Positions 34,172 through 43,584 of a stretch of 64,000 nucleotides of DNA are shown one piece after another. The notes beneath the pieces were generated by a model that saw only the letters and a list, made by a program, of their open reading frames with translations, ran no database searches and was not told where the DNA came from. Position numbers and translations under genes: made by a program. Source of the stretch: Pseudomonadota bacterium (GTDB lineage: Bacteria; Desulfobacterota; Desulfobulbia; Desulfobulbales; SURF-16). The DNA lies in assembly GCA_018822545.1 (NCBI GenBank), contig JAHJKA010000054.1:49456-113455 (forward strand), read 5' to 3'. Every line of letters starts with the position of its first letter. The first letter of the stretch is position 1.

Positions 34172-35779
34172 TTATTTTTTTTTGACGGACCAAGCCGTGG
34201 TATCGAACCATTTCTGGAGCTCGATGCTCGGTAAGGGGCGACAGAGATGGAAGCCCTGGATGATATCGCAGCCCAGCTCCACCAGAAACTGCAGGGTCTC
34301 TTCATCCTCAACGCCTTCTGCCACCACCTTGCGACCGATGTTATGCACCATCTCAATGGTGGATTTGACAATCACCGCATTGTCCTCGTTCTGCAGCATG
34401 TCGGTGATAAAGGACTTGTCGATCTTGATCTCGCGGGCCGGAAATTTTTTCAGATAGGCTATGGAAGAATAACCGGTGCCAAAGTCATCAATGGAGAGCT
34501 GCAGACCCATCTTTTTAAGATCAGCGATAACCTTGGCAACGCGCTCCTTATCCACCACAATACTGCTTTCCGTGATCTCAAGAAGCAGCATTTCCGGTTT
34601 GACCTGCCACTTATGCAAAAGGACATTGATATCGCCTGGAAACTCAAGGTCGTGGAGATTCTTAACGGAAAGATTCACGGACACAGGGATATAATAGCCC
34701 TCACTCTGCCATTGGGCGCATTGCGCCAAGGCCTTATCAAGCACCAACTTAGTAAAGGGCTTGCATAAGCCTGCCTGTTCGGCAAGGGAGATAAAATCAT
34801 CCGGACCAATAACCCCCCGATCCGAATGCTGCCAACGGCACAGAGCCTCCACCCCGATCAGGGATTTGTCATGCATAGATATTTTAGGCTGATAACAGAG
34901 GAACATATCATTATTGGTGATGGCATCGCGCAGCTCACCAATAAGGACCAAGCGATTAAAGGTGGTGCGGTGCTGCTCAAGGTTGAAAACCGCATAAATC
35001 ACATCATTACGCTTGGCCTCGTACATGGCGATATCGGCCCGTTGCACAAGGGTTTCACTGTCGGTGCCATGATCAGGACACATGGCAATGCCGATGCTGA
35101 TACCGACCTTGAGACTGTGGCCTTCCACCATAAAGGGATGATCGAGGGCTGTGGAAATCTTCATACTGATCATCACCGCCTGTTCCAGGCTGGTATTGGG
35201 CAACACCAGGGCAAATTCATCGCCGCCAAACCTGGCCAGGGTATCACACTCCCGCACCACATCCTGCATGCGCTGGGCAACCTCTTGCAGGAGATAATCA
35301 CCGTAAAAATGGCCCAGCGAATCATTGATTTCCTTAAAACGGACAAGATCCATGAGCAAAAATGCCAAAGGTTTACGTTGCCGTTTAGAAACCTGCAGGC
35401 CATGGTCAAGCTGTTCCTCGGCCAGGACACGATTGGGCAACTCGGTAAGCTCGTCATGAAGGGCTCGGTGTCGCTCCAGGGCGGCAAAATGCTCACTGAG
35501 CTTGATGGAGGCCAGGCTGAGATGCACCACCATGATGACAAAAATGGCGCCACTGAAAAGAATGCTGGCCACGATCATCTCCAGGGTGGAGGTCGGCGCC
35601 GTCAGCACCATATTAAGAAAAAGTATATAGCCGATAATGAAAAAAACGATCAGAACACCTAGAAATTTCCAGGAGGCGTAGAGTTGATGTTTTCTGCGAC
35701 AGATCTTTCTGGTGGGACTGAGAGAAAAAGCCAGGAGGACGATGCCTACCAGTACCATGGTTATTGAAACAAGTTTCAA
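34172..35779 (-). CDS. GGDEF-EAL c-di-GMP signalling protein
   Basis: A 535-residue protein. Two membrane helices lie at about residues 3-20 and 38-58, with a third near 67-85. A GGDEF domain (about 105-265, with FGGDEFALV) and an EAL domain (about 280-525) follow. The EAL motif reads GVEALCRW, and catalytic NLS and ESSIV (usual ExLE-type Glu as TESSI), DDFGTGYSS and DKSFI are present, so phosphodiesterase activity is likely. It probably starts with TTG at 35779 because AAGGAAAA lies nine bases upstream. It is transcribed in the same direction as hydBGDA, 138 bases ahead of it. Confidence 0.93.
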   Translation of the reverse strand: MKLVSITMVLVGIVLLAFSLSPTRKICRRKHQLYASWKFLGVLIVFFIIGYILFLNMVLTAPTSTLEMIVASILFSGAIFVIMVVHLSLASIKLSEHFAALERHRALHDELTELPNRVLAEEQLDHGLQVSKRQRKPLAFLLMDLVRFKEINDSLGHFYGDYLLQEVAQRMQDVVRECDTLARFGGDEFALVLPNTSLEQAVMISMKISTALDHPFMVEGHSLKVGISIGIAMCPDHGTDSETLVQRADIAMYEAKRNDVIYAVFNLEQHRTTFNRLVLIGELRDAITNNDMFLCYQPKISMHDKSLIGVEALCRWQHSDRGVIGPDDFISLAEQAGLCKPFTKLVLDKALAQCAQWQSEGYYIPVSVNLSVKNLHDLEFPGDINVLLHKWQVKPEMLLLEITESSIVVDKERVAKVIADLKKMGLQLSIDDFGTGYSSIAYLKKFPAREIKIDKSFITDMLQNEDNAVIVKSTIEMVHNIGRKVVAEGVEDEETLQFLVELGCDIIQGFHLCRPLPSIELQKWFDTTAWSVKKK

Positions 35780-35995
35780 GGGGCGTTTTCCTTTTTTTTT
35801 AGTGAGGGAGCTAAAAACAGCTAAGAGCCTATCCCAAGCATTACCTCATGATAATAAGGGAAATTTCCCATGGCAACTGGTAAACTGATTGTGACGCTCT
35901 CCAAAGGGCTACCTAACTATACCATTCTGCCTTTTTGTGAAAATTTATTTCTGCATATGGTATCTTTTCACCACTCAACGCCTGGAGGTCACTAG

Positions 35996-36526
35996 ATGCA
36001 GTATACAAGCAAATTTTGCCTGCTCGGTTTACCCTTTCTCCATATCGCAACAGCTGAAATTGAAAACGGCCGGGTCAAAAGGGGCATTGCCAGAGGCTGG
36101 ATCGCCATCGGTGACATTTCCTTCGGCATTCTCTTTTCTGCCGGCGGCGTGGCCTTTGGGGGTATTGCTGTTGGGGGGCTTGCGGTGGGAGGCGTTGCCC
36201 TGGCCGGATTGAGCCTTGGCATCTTTGCCTTTGGCGGCGGCGCCCTGGGAGTATGGGCCTGCGGCGGCATTGCCCTGGCCTGGAAGGCAGCCCTAGGCGG
36301 GCTTGCCGTGGCCGGTGAATATGCCATGGGCGGCCAGGCCATCGCCCCCCATACTCAAGGAGAAATAGCCGAAAACTATTTTGCCGAAAGCGGCTTTTTC
36401 CGGGCGGCATCAACCCTTGGCGAACAGAGCCGCTGGTTTCTGCTCCTTACCCTGCTCCCTGCCCTGCAGGGTCTTTGGCGCTGGAGAAATAACCGCCAAA
36501 AACAAAAAAGCAACTCAATATTGTAA
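35996..36526 (+). CDS. Glycine-rich membrane protein with pentad repeats
   Basis: A 176-residue protein. From about residue 38 to 110 it is built of five-residue units of the form A-[FVL]-G-G-[ILV] (for example AFGGIAVGGLAVGG), with about twelve recognisable units. The spacing resembles pentapeptide-repeat beta helices, but the composition suggests a membrane-embedded glycine-zipper sheet or helix bundle. A final hydrophobic segment (about 145-160) is followed by a basic tail. TGGAGG lies nine bases before the ATG. Similar Gly/Ala repeats occur in scattered bacterial membrane proteins of unknown role. Confidence 0.75.
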   Translation: MQYTSKFCLLGLPFLHIATAEIENGRVKRGIARGWIAIGDISFGILFSAGGVAFGGIAVGGLAVGGVALAGLSLGIFAFGGGALGVWACGGIALAWKAALGGLAVAGEYAMGGQAIAPHTQGEIAENYFAESGFFRAASTLGEQSRWFLLLTLLPALQGLWRWRNNRQKQKSNSIL

Positions 36527-36530
36527 CCTG

Positions 36531-36773
36531 CTACTTCTTTAGATTAAATCTTGCCCTGGCCTCGGCAACAATCTTTTCCGCATAGGGTGGGCAGGCGTTC
36601 CCTGAGGCACCGCTACATTTCATATTGGCATAGGCCCAGTTGCAACCTGTTCGGTCATCAAGCTTGAGCCGGATAATATAATCAAAGTGGCATTGTTCCT
36701 GGTGGCCCGCCTTCTCAAGCTCCTTATTCAAATAGGCCAACAACTCACTTTCCGTCACCCGTGTTCTTTCCAT
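36531..36773 (-). CDS. Small soluble protein with conserved-looking Cys, unknown
   Basis: An 80-residue protein without a signal peptide. Four Cys (in EQCHF, TGCNW, MKCSG and NACPP) could bind a metal or form disulfides; GGAGGG precedes the start. The sequence starts with a helical, Glu-rich stretch and ends with EKIVAEARARFNLKK. It is convergent with the glycine-rich protein gene, four bases apart. I do not recognise the family. Confidence 0.65.
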   Translation of the reverse strand: MERTRVTESELLAYLNKELEKAGHQEQCHFDYIIRLKLDDRTGCNWAYANMKCSGASGNACPPYAEKIVAEARARFNLKK

Positions 36774-36850
36774 ACATGAGCCCTCCGCTTTGTTTTATAA
36801 CTCTGTTTCTTTTAACTATTAACAAAACAAAAGCTCATCATTGCAAGGGC

Positions 36851-36898
36851 AAATAAAAAAGGCGCCCCAGGAGTTTCCCGTGGGCGCCTTTTTTATTT
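36851..36898 (-). terminator. Terminator of alaS
   Basis: The arms AAATAAAAAAGGCGCCC (36851-36867) and GGGCGCCTTTTTTATTT (36882-36898) are perfect inverted copies around a 14-base loop. With T runs on both strands it can stop transcripts from either side. It lies 22 bases after the alaS stop. Confidence 0.9.
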
Positions 36899-36920
36899 CA
36901 CTTCCGAGTAAACGGACAAA

Positions 36921-39566
36921 TCATCCGGCCATTTTGCCGACAATTGCTGGCACCTTGCTGAGGGCCTCCGGCAGCTTATCCACCATGGTGCCACCGGCCT
37001 GGGCCATATCGGGACGGCCGCCACCGCTGCCGCCGACAATGGCCGCCACCTCTTTGATAATGGCACCGGCCTGAAACTGCTTGGTGAGATCCTTACTGAC
37101 AATGGTAAGCAACGACACCTTGCCGTCGAGCTCACCACCAAGAACAGCAATGGCTGAGCCCATCTTGTCACGGATTTTATCGCCGATCTCGCGCATGGTC
37201 TTGGGGGAATCCAGGGTGATAGTGGCAGTGATGACCTTTACCCCGGCCACCTCCGTGCCACTGTCCAGAATAGAGTCCAGGGAGGAGAGGGAGAGCTTGG
37301 CGTTGAGCTGGCTGATCTCTTTTTCAAGTTCTTTCTGGCGACTCAGTAACTTATCAAGTTTGTCGGTGAGTTCTTGGGGCTGACTTTTCAGCAATTCGGC
37401 AAGCTGGGCCAGCATCTTCTCGTCCTGCTGAAACTGGGCCAGGGCTCCTTCGCCGGTGATCGCCTCAATGCGGCGGATACCGGCGGCAATCCCTGTCTCG
37501 GAAACGATCTTCATCAGACCAATCTCGCCGGTAGCCTTGACATGGGTGCCACCGCAGAGCTCTTTGGAGTAATCAGCCACAGAAACCACCCGCACCTTGT
37601 CGCCATACTTCTCGCCAAACAGGGCAGTGGCCCCGGCTTCAATCGCCTCGTCCTTACTGAGATGCTCGGTGCTCATGGCATTGTTTAAGCGAATCTGCTC
37701 GTTGACGATGGCCTCCACCTGGACAATCTCGCCTGCGGTCATGGGGCTGAAATTGGTGAAGTCGAAACGAAGACGCTGGGCAGTCACCTGGGAACCAGAC
37801 TGCTTAACATGATCGCCCAGGACCTGAACCAGGGCAGCCTGGAGGAGATGGGTGGCAGTATGGTTGGCACAGATGGCCCGCCGCCGCTTGTTGTCCACCG
37901 TAAGGGTTACAGTGGCACCCTTCTTGATCTCACCTGTGATGACCGTCCCCTTATGCAGAAAGATGCCGGAGCCGATCTTTACGGTATCAATGATCTTGGC
38001 CTCACCACTGCCGCAGGCCAGGACACCCTGATCACCGCACTGGCCACCTGACTCGGCATAAAAAGGCGTCCCGGCACAGACAAAGGCCACCTCTTCACCG
38101 ACCCCTGCCTTGTCCACCAACTCACCGGCCGGGCCGATGATGGCCTGCAAAGAACTCTCGCCCTCCACACTTTCATAGCCCTTAAACTCGGTGGCCTGGG
38201 CCTGGGCAAGAAGATTCCGAACGCCCTCGCTCAGTTCTGCAAGGCTGGCACCCTTCCACGACGCCTTGGACTGGGCGCGCTGGGCAGCCATGGCCGCCTC
38301 AAAGCCCTGCTCGTCAATGGTCATGCCTTTTTCAATGGCAATGTCGCGGACAATATCCACCGGAAAACCAAAGGTATCATAGAGTTTGAAGATAAAATCG
38401 CCATCGACCCGGGCAGCCCCTTCCTGCTTGAGGTGACGCATCTTCTCTTCCAGCATGGCCAGGCCATGATCCAGGGTTTCCAGGAAGCGGACTTCCTCGT
38501 TCTCCACCACCTTGACAAGCAATTTAGCCGCGTCGTTCAAATGGGGATAGGCTTGGTTCATCGCGGCCACCACCTTGGTACAGACCTCGGCCATAAAGGG
38601 CTTGGTCAGCCCCAGAGTGCGACCATAGCGGATGGCGCGGCGCATGATACGCCTGAGAACATAGCCGCGGCCCTCATTGGAGGGCAAAACACCGTCGGAA
38701 ATCAAAAAGGTGGTGGCCCGGGCATGGTCGGCAATGACCTTGAGGGCGGTATCCGTGCCATTGTCTTTGCCGTAGCTGGTGCCGGCCACCTTGGCGATCT
38801 TGGCGATCAGGGGTTGAAAGAGATCGGTATCGTAGTTGGTTTTGACGCCCTGGACCACCGAAGCGATGCGCTCTAAACCCATGCCGGTGTCAATGGAGGG
38901 CTTGGGCAGGGGATCCATGCGGCCGTCCTCATGGCGCTCAAACTGCATGAATACCAGGTTCCACACCTCAAGCCAGCGATCACAATCACAGCCCACAGCA
39001 CAGCTTGGATCATCACAACCCACTTCCACACCCTGGTCGTAATGAATCTCTGAACAGGGGCCACAGGGGCCGGTATCGCCCATGGCCCAGAAATTATCCT
39101 TTTCACCCAGGCGAACGATACGCCCCTTGGGCAGGTCATTAATCGCCTCCCACATGGCGTAGGCTTCGTCATCATCCTCAAAAACCGAGATCCACATCTT
39201 CTGCGGATCAAGACCGATCTCCTTAATCAGAAACTCCCAGGCATAGGCGATGGCGTCCTTCTTGAAATAATCGCCAAAGGAGAAGTTGCCCAGCATCTCA
39301 AAAAAGGTGTGATGACGGGCCGTGTAGCCGACGTTATCAAGGTCGTTATGCTTACCACCGGCCCGCACACAGCGCTGGCTGGTGGTGGCCCGGGTATAGG
39401 CCTGTTTCTCTTCGCCGGTGAACAACCGCTTGAACTGCACCATGCCGGCATTGGTAAAAAGAAGGGTGGGATCATCAGCAGGGACCAGGGAGGAAGATTC
39501 CACCACGGCGTGGCCCTTATCTTTAAAATAATCGAGAAATTTCCGGCGGATATCGTTTCCAGTCAT
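36921..39566 (-). CDS. alaS: Alanyl-tRNA synthetase
   Basis: A full-length 881-residue class II synthetase that charges tRNA-Ala. The first motif HHTFFEMLGNFSFGDYFKK and the zinc-binding editing-domain motifs (HTATHLLQAAL near residue 570 and CGGTHVKATGEIG near 665) are intact. The C-terminal oligomerisation domain ends with a Gly-rich VGGSGGGRPDMAQAGG segment. It lies downstream of recA, as in many Desulfobacterota and other proteobacteria; no recX lies between them. Confidence 0.98.
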   Translation of the reverse strand: MTGNDIRRKFLDYFKDKGHAVVESSSLVPADDPTLLFTNAGMVQFKRLFTGEEKQAYTRATTSQRCVRAGGKHNDLDNVGYTARHHTFFEMLGNFSFGDYFKKDAIAYAWEFLIKEIGLDPQKMWISVFEDDDEAYAMWEAINDLPKGRIVRLGEKDNFWAMGDTGPCGPCSEIHYDQGVEVGCDDPSCAVGCDCDRWLEVWNLVFMQFERHEDGRMDPLPKPSIDTGMGLERIASVVQGVKTNYDTDLFQPLIAKIAKVAGTSYGKDNGTDTALKVIADHARATTFLISDGVLPSNEGRGYVLRRIMRRAIRYGRTLGLTKPFMAEVCTKVVAAMNQAYPHLNDAAKLLVKVVENEEVRFLETLDHGLAMLEEKMRHLKQEGAARVDGDFIFKLYDTFGFPVDIVRDIAIEKGMTIDEQGFEAAMAAQRAQSKASWKGASLAELSEGVRNLLAQAQATEFKGYESVEGESSLQAIIGPAGELVDKAGVGEEVAFVCAGTPFYAESGGQCGDQGVLACGSGEAKIIDTVKIGSGIFLHKGTVITGEIKKGATVTLTVDNKRRRAICANHTATHLLQAALVQVLGDHVKQSGSQVTAQRLRFDFTNFSPMTAGEIVQVEAIVNEQIRLNNAMSTEHLSKDEAIEAGATALFGEKYGDKVRVVSVADYSKELCGGTHVKATGEIGLMKIVSETGIAAGIRRIEAITGEGALAQFQQDEKMLAQLAELLKSQPQELTDKLDKLLSRQKELEKEISQLNAKLSLSSLDSILDSGTEVAGVKVITATITLDSPKTMREIGDKIRDKMGSAIAVLGGELDGKVSLLTIVSKDLTKQFQAGAIIKEVAAIVGGSGGGRPDMAQAGGTMVDKLPEALSKVPAIVGKMAG

Positions 39567-39670
39567 GGGAGTAATACTAAGGGTAAAATTACAGGCTGCT
39601 TTGAAAAAGGTATGTTTTCAAGGAGACCCGACGAGCCAAAGGCTCAAGTTAAACGAATGGTCACATACTT

Positions 39671-39737
39671 AAATAAAAAAAGCCGCAGGGGCAAAAGAAA
39701 AATCTGAAAAACTGGATTTTTCTTTTGCCCCTGCGGC
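39671..39737 (-). terminator. Strong terminator of recA
   Basis: A perfect 23-bp stem has arms 39682-39704 and 39715-39737 (GCCGCAGGGGCAAAAGAAAA plus ATC) with a 10-base loop. On the minus strand it is followed by a T-rich run (complement of 39671-39681). The stem begins about 37 bases after the recA stop. It should separate recA from alaS. Confidence 0.85.
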
Positions 39738-39773
39738 AGCTCCTCAATTGAAATCAGTGCCTTACAATGATTT

Positions 39774-40817
39774 CTACTCCACCTCGGCAACCTCAGCCGG
39801 CGCTACTGTGACAACGTCACCGCGAGGGCGAAGGCCATAGCCCAGACGAACCTTGTTCTCAATCTCGGTAACCATATCCTCATGCTCCTTGAGAAAAGCC
39901 TTGGCATTCTCACGACCCTGTCCGACGCGCTCGCCGTTATAGGAGTACCAGGAGCCACTTTTTTCAACGATATCTTTCCCCACAGCCAGATCAAGGACAT
40001 CACCCACCTTGGACATGCCCTCCCCGTAAATAACATCAAACTCAGCCTCCTTAAAGGGGGGCGCCACCTTATTTTTGACCATCTTGATCTTGGTGCGGTT
40101 ACCGATAACGTCCAACCCTTCCTTGATCTGAGCCATCCTTCTGATATCAATACGCATGGAGGCATAAAACTTCAGGGCATTGCCGCCGGTGGTGGTCTCG
40201 GGGCTGCCGAACATGACGCCGATCTTCATCCTGATCTGGTTGATGAAAATAAGGGTGGTATTGGTCTGTTTGAGAATGGCGGTGAGCTTGCGCATGGTTT
40301 GGCTCATCATCCGGGCCTGGAGACCAACATGGCTGTCGCCGATATTACCCTCAATCTCAGCCTTGGGGGTCAAGGCGGCAACCGAATCAACAACAATGAC
40401 ATCCACCGCACTGGAACGGATAAGAATCTCAACGATTTCCAGGGCCTGCTCACCATAATCAGGCTGGGAAACCAACAAGTCATCGACATTAACCCCCAAA
40501 CGCTCGGCATAATAGACATCAAGGGCATGCTCGGCATCAATAAAGGCGGCGGTGCCCCCAAGCTTCTGGGCCTCGGCCACGATATGGAGGGCCAGGGTGG
40601 TTTTACCCGATGATTCCGGCCCATAGATCTCAACAATACGACCCCGGGGAACGCCGCCGACACCGGTGGCGATATCAATACCGAGAATACCGGTGGAAAT
40701 CACCGGAATTTGATCAGAGGCCTGGCTCCCCATCCGCATGATGGACCCCTTGCCAAACTGTTTCTGAATCTGAAAAATAGCTGAGTCTAATGTTTTTGAA
40801 CGATCAGGGGCGGCCAT
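39774..40817 (-). CDS. recA: RecA recombinase
   Basis: The 347-residue homologous-recombination and SOS coprotease protein. Walker A GPESSGKT is at residues 66-73; [13 protein letters not shown] and the L2-region [21 protein letters not shown] match RecA closely. The C-terminus is short and moderately acidic. AAGGAGAG lies before the ATG. It has its own promoter and terminator, so it is probably monocistronic. Confidence 0.99.
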   Translation of the reverse strand: MAAPDRSKTLDSAIFQIQKQFGKGSIMRMGSQASDQIPVISTGILGIDIATGVGGVPRGRIVEIYGPESSGKTTLALHIVAEAQKLGGTAAFIDAEHALDVYYAERLGVNVDDLLVSQPDYGEQALEIVEILIRSSAVDVIVVDSVAALTPKAEIEGNIGDSHVGLQARMMSQTMRKLTAILKQTNTTLIFINQIRMKIGVMFGSPETTTGGNALKFYASMRIDIRRMAQIKEGLDVIGNRTKIKMVKNKVAPPFKEAEFDVIYGEGMSKVGDVLDLAVGKDIVEKSGSWYSYNGERVGQGRENAKAFLKEHEDMVTEIENKVRLGYGLRPRGDVVTVAPAEVAEVE

Positions 40818-40900
40818 GGAAGAGCTCTCCTTAAGGGTAAATAATCCCGGACTGTTTCAGCAAAAAAACAATCCCTACTTTTGAAAATTAACAAGGTTGC

Positions 40901-40928
40901 ATTGTAAGCGATGGAGGGGAAACGACAA
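40901..40928 (-). promoter_or_regulatory. Probable recA promoter
   Basis: On the minus strand TTGTCG (40928-40923) and TACAAT (40906-40901) are separated by 16 bases, about 84 bases before the recA start. I found no clear LexA box of the E. coli, Desulfovibrio or Geobacter type overlapping it. Confidence 0.5.
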
Positions 40929-41128
40929 GGGCTAAAACCATAATTTTATCGCCCTGCCCGCAAAGTCCAACTCCGGCAGAAGACAACGCAAAAATGACTT
41001 GGCGCAAAGTATAACCAAAATATCTTAGCAACTGCCAGACCCCAAGTCGAATCATATTACATGTTATGACTTATTTCCCCAAACTGTTGCCATAGAATCA
41101 TTCTGCCACAGAAGCTAGGACAAATAGT

Positions 41129-41148
41129 GTCCTGGCAGGACTTTTTTT
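41129..41148 (+). terminator. Short hairpin with T run, no plus-strand gene before it
   Basis: GTCCT (41129-41133), a three-base loop and AGGAC (41137-41141) are followed by seven T residues. No plus-strand gene lies between recA and the DUF2914 gene. It could end an unannotated small RNA in the 340-base gap 40818-41157, which otherwise shows only the recA promoter, or be chance. Confidence 0.3.
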
Positions 41149-41157
41149 CAAACCTCT

Positions 41158-42264
41158 CTATTTCACCTGCACGGTATACGTCTTCGGTGTGGTTTCTCCT
41201 TGGACTTCGGCAATAAAATAATCAACCGCAAGTATCGCCCCGTCCTTCAGGGCAGTTTCTACCTTCCAGCGACCAGGCTGGGCCGCAGCATTGATATAGC
41301 TATAGGTCCGCCAGCCCTCTTCCCGGCCGCCTACCATGGGCAGCGGCACAACGCCTCTGCTCAGCCAGGCGACGCTCTTGTCATCGAACAACCACCAGCG
41401 CTGTTCCAGGTCAACCGTTATCCGTTTCGGCGCAAAAACCGCATTCAGGCTATAAATCTTTTCGCCTTCCATAAAATGGATGACATCCTGGCCAATTCCC
41501 AACACGCGCCAAAAGGGTTGCTTTTCAGCCTGACATTGATAGGCCCCGGCCTCCTTGGTGAAATCCTTGCAGACATAGCTCTCCTTGAGCACCAGAGGGA
41601 CGGGGGGAATAAGGTGAAGCTGATAGAAAACCACGAGCAGCAAAACCATGGCTGCGGCAGGGGCAAGCTGCCGCAAATCACTGCGATACTGCAACTTTTT
41701 TCCACCGAGCAGCAGGAGCTGCCGTTGCGGGGCGCTGGCAAAACGCCGGATGCCGTACACCAAGGCCAGACTGATCACACAACTGAGATAAAACCATACG
41801 GCCTTAATGGAATGGACGATATGGGGAATAAGAAAGTTGAGATACATGGTGCCGCAGACGGCGAACAGGGTCCAGGTCAAGGTCCGGCTCACATATTTTT
41901 CTGCCAGAAACTCATTGGCAACGAGCAAACCAACCAAAAAGAGCACTATGACAAAGGTATAAAGCGAACCGGAGCTCTTAAAATAAAAGACAACCAGGGC
42001 GCTGAACAGACCTCCGAAAAAAAACTGCACGAGAAAGGTGAACCAATTCTGCCACTGGGGTTTTATCTCCCGGACCAGGAGAACAAGAATGAGACCAGCC
42101 CCGAAATAATAGGCCGTGAGGACCAGCAGGTCAAAAAAGGACACCACCCGGCCCATGGTCACCGAGTCCCAGGTAAAGCCGCAGAAGAAGGCAAAGGCCG
42201 GCAAAAAGCGGCGAATGACCGTGACCTGTGCTTCAAACCTACCAAGCAGTTTTTGGGGGTTCAT
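41158..42264 (-). CDS. DUF2914 membrane protein
   Basis: A 368-residue protein with about seven membrane helices (residues about 16-220) and a C-terminal extracytoplasmic DUF2914 domain (about 270-365). That domain contains SRGVVPLPMVGGREEGWRTYSY and PGRWKVETALKDG. Its function is unknown. The ATG overlaps the cinA stop by four bases (ATGA), so it is expressed with cinA. It is followed by the 340-base gap before recA. Confidence 0.85.
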   Translation of the reverse strand: MNPQKLLGRFEAQVTVIRRFLPAFAFFCGFTWDSVTMGRVVSFFDLLVLTAYYFGAGLILVLLVREIKPQWQNWFTFLVQFFFGGLFSALVVFYFKSSGSLYTFVIVLFLVGLLVANEFLAEKYVSRTLTWTLFAVCGTMYLNFLIPHIVHSIKAVWFYLSCVISLALVYGIRRFASAPQRQLLLLGGKKLQYRSDLRQLAPAAAMVLLLVVFYQLHLIPPVPLVLKESYVCKDFTKEAGAYQCQAEKQPFWRVLGIGQDVIHFMEGEKIYSLNAVFAPKRITVDLEQRWWLFDDKSVAWLSRGVVPLPMVGGREEGWRTYSYINAAAQPGRWKVETALKDGAILAVDYFIAEVQGETTPKTYTVQVK

Positions 42265-43514
42265 GACGAGACCTGCAGCGGTATGCGGTTAAGGAGAAAA
42301 CGGCGGACCAGATCCAGGCCCATGGTGGCAGCCTTGGCCTGAACCAAAGCCCGTTTGCCGGAAAAACGATGGGTTTGCTGAAAACTTCCGGCCGGGGTTG
42401 CCAGACCGAAACAGACCGTACCCACCGGTTTATCAGGGGTACCGCCGTCCGGGCCGGCAATACCGGTGATCGCCACCCCGATATCAGCACCGGTGGCCTG
42501 CCTGGCCCCATCAGCCATGGCCGCGGCCGTTTCTTCACTCACCGCCCCGAAATGAATCAGGGTTTCGGCGGCCACCCCAAGCAGGCGCTCTTTGACCTCA
42601 TTGGCATAGGCCACCACCGAGCCCTGAAAATAGGCGGAACTGCCCGGCACCGAGGTTACCATTTTGGCCATCAAACCACCGGTGCATGACTCGGCCAGCC
42701 CTAGGGTCAACCCTTGGTCACGGAGCAACGCCCCGGAAACAGAGGCCATGGTCTCCTCATCCTCGCCATAAATGAGGTCAGCCAAGGCTGCTTTGAGCAG
42801 TGTTTCCTTGGCCAAAAAAAGCTCCTTGGTATCCTCAATGGTTGCCGTGCACACAGTAAGACTGACATGTACCTCGGCAGCCATGGGATAGTAACCGATA
42901 CGAATCCGCTCGTCCTTATTCTCCAAATCAGCCAGGCGGTTATTGATCTCCATCTCCTCGACACCAAAAACCTTGTAGATCTTCTGGTGCACCAGATGGA
43001 AGGAATTTTCCTGCCAGGTGGCAAGAATAGGGATAACGCGGTCGAGCATGAGCTCGCGCATCTGATGGGGAACGCCTGGCAAAAAGAAAATAGGTTTTTC
43101 AGCGTAGACCAGCATGAAGCCCGCCATGTTTTCACCCGGCTTCAAGACCTCGGCCCCAGAGGGCAACCAGGCCATCTTCTCCATGGCAGGACTATTCTTA
43201 AAGGCTTCACATTCCTGGATCTTAGCGAAGATCTCCGGATAAAAGGTCTGGGGCCTGTCCAGGGCCGCGGACACCGCCGCCGAGGTGATATCATCTGTGG
43301 TTGAACCTAAACCGCCGGTGAGCACCACGAAATCAGAGCGGTCAATGGCCTCAAGCAGAGCCTGACCGATCATCTCAGTTTCGTCACCCACAGTGGTCAT
43401 GGACGTCACCGTGTGGCCGGCGGCAAAGAGATGGCTGGCCGCAAAATAGCTGGTTGAATTGACGATACGCCCTGAGGTCAGTTCGTCGCCAATGGCAATA
43501 AGTTCTCCATTCAT
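42261..43514 (-). CDS. cinA: CinA-like competence/damage protein
   Basis: A 417-residue two-domain protein. The N-terminal MoaB/Mog-like domain (about residues 1-170) has AIGDELTSGRIVNSTSYF and VVLTGGLGSTTDDIT. The C-terminal amidase domain (about 255-410) has GLAESCTGGLMAKMVTSVPG and ITGIAGPDGGTPDKPVGTV, matching nicotinamide-nucleotide deamidases (PncC). It salvages NMN or repairs pyridine nucleotides in characterised relatives. The ATG at 43514 is preferred over a TTG at 43523; AAGGA lies upstream. It is linked to recA, as in many bacteria. Confidence 0.93.
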   Translation of the reverse strand: MNGELIAIGDELTSGRIVNSTSYFAASHLFAAGHTVTSMTTVGDETEMIGQALLEAIDRSDFVVLTGGLGSTTDDITSAAVSAALDRPQTFYPEIFAKIQECEAFKNSPAMEKMAWLPSGAEVLKPGENMAGFMLVYAEKPIFFLPGVPHQMRELMLDRVIPILATWQENSFHLVHQKIYKVFGVEEMEINNRLADLENKDERIRIGYYPMAAEVHVSLTVCTATIEDTKELFLAKETLLKAALADLIYGEDEETMASVSGALLRDQGLTLGLAESCTGGLMAKMVTSVPGSSAYFQGSVVAYANEVKERLLGVAAETLIHFGAVSEETAAAMADGARQATGADIGVAITGIAGPDGGTPDKPVGTVCFGLATPAGSFQQTHRFSGKRALVQAKAATMGLDLVRRFLLNRIPLQVSS

Positions 43515-43584
43515 AACGTGCAACGTTCCTTCATTGTTTTTCCCTTTCTAAGCACCTTGGCGTCTGTCTGGGTAATAGAGTCTA

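Noticed and set aside
40818..40930. LexA/SOS box at recA
   Set aside because: No CTGT-N8-ACAG or GGTT-type Geobacter box was found near the promoter, though another LexA motif could be used.
41200..42342. Open frame of 380 codons antisense to the DUF2914 gene
   Set aside because: The minus-strand gene is coupled to cinA and matches a known domain; the antisense product has no features.
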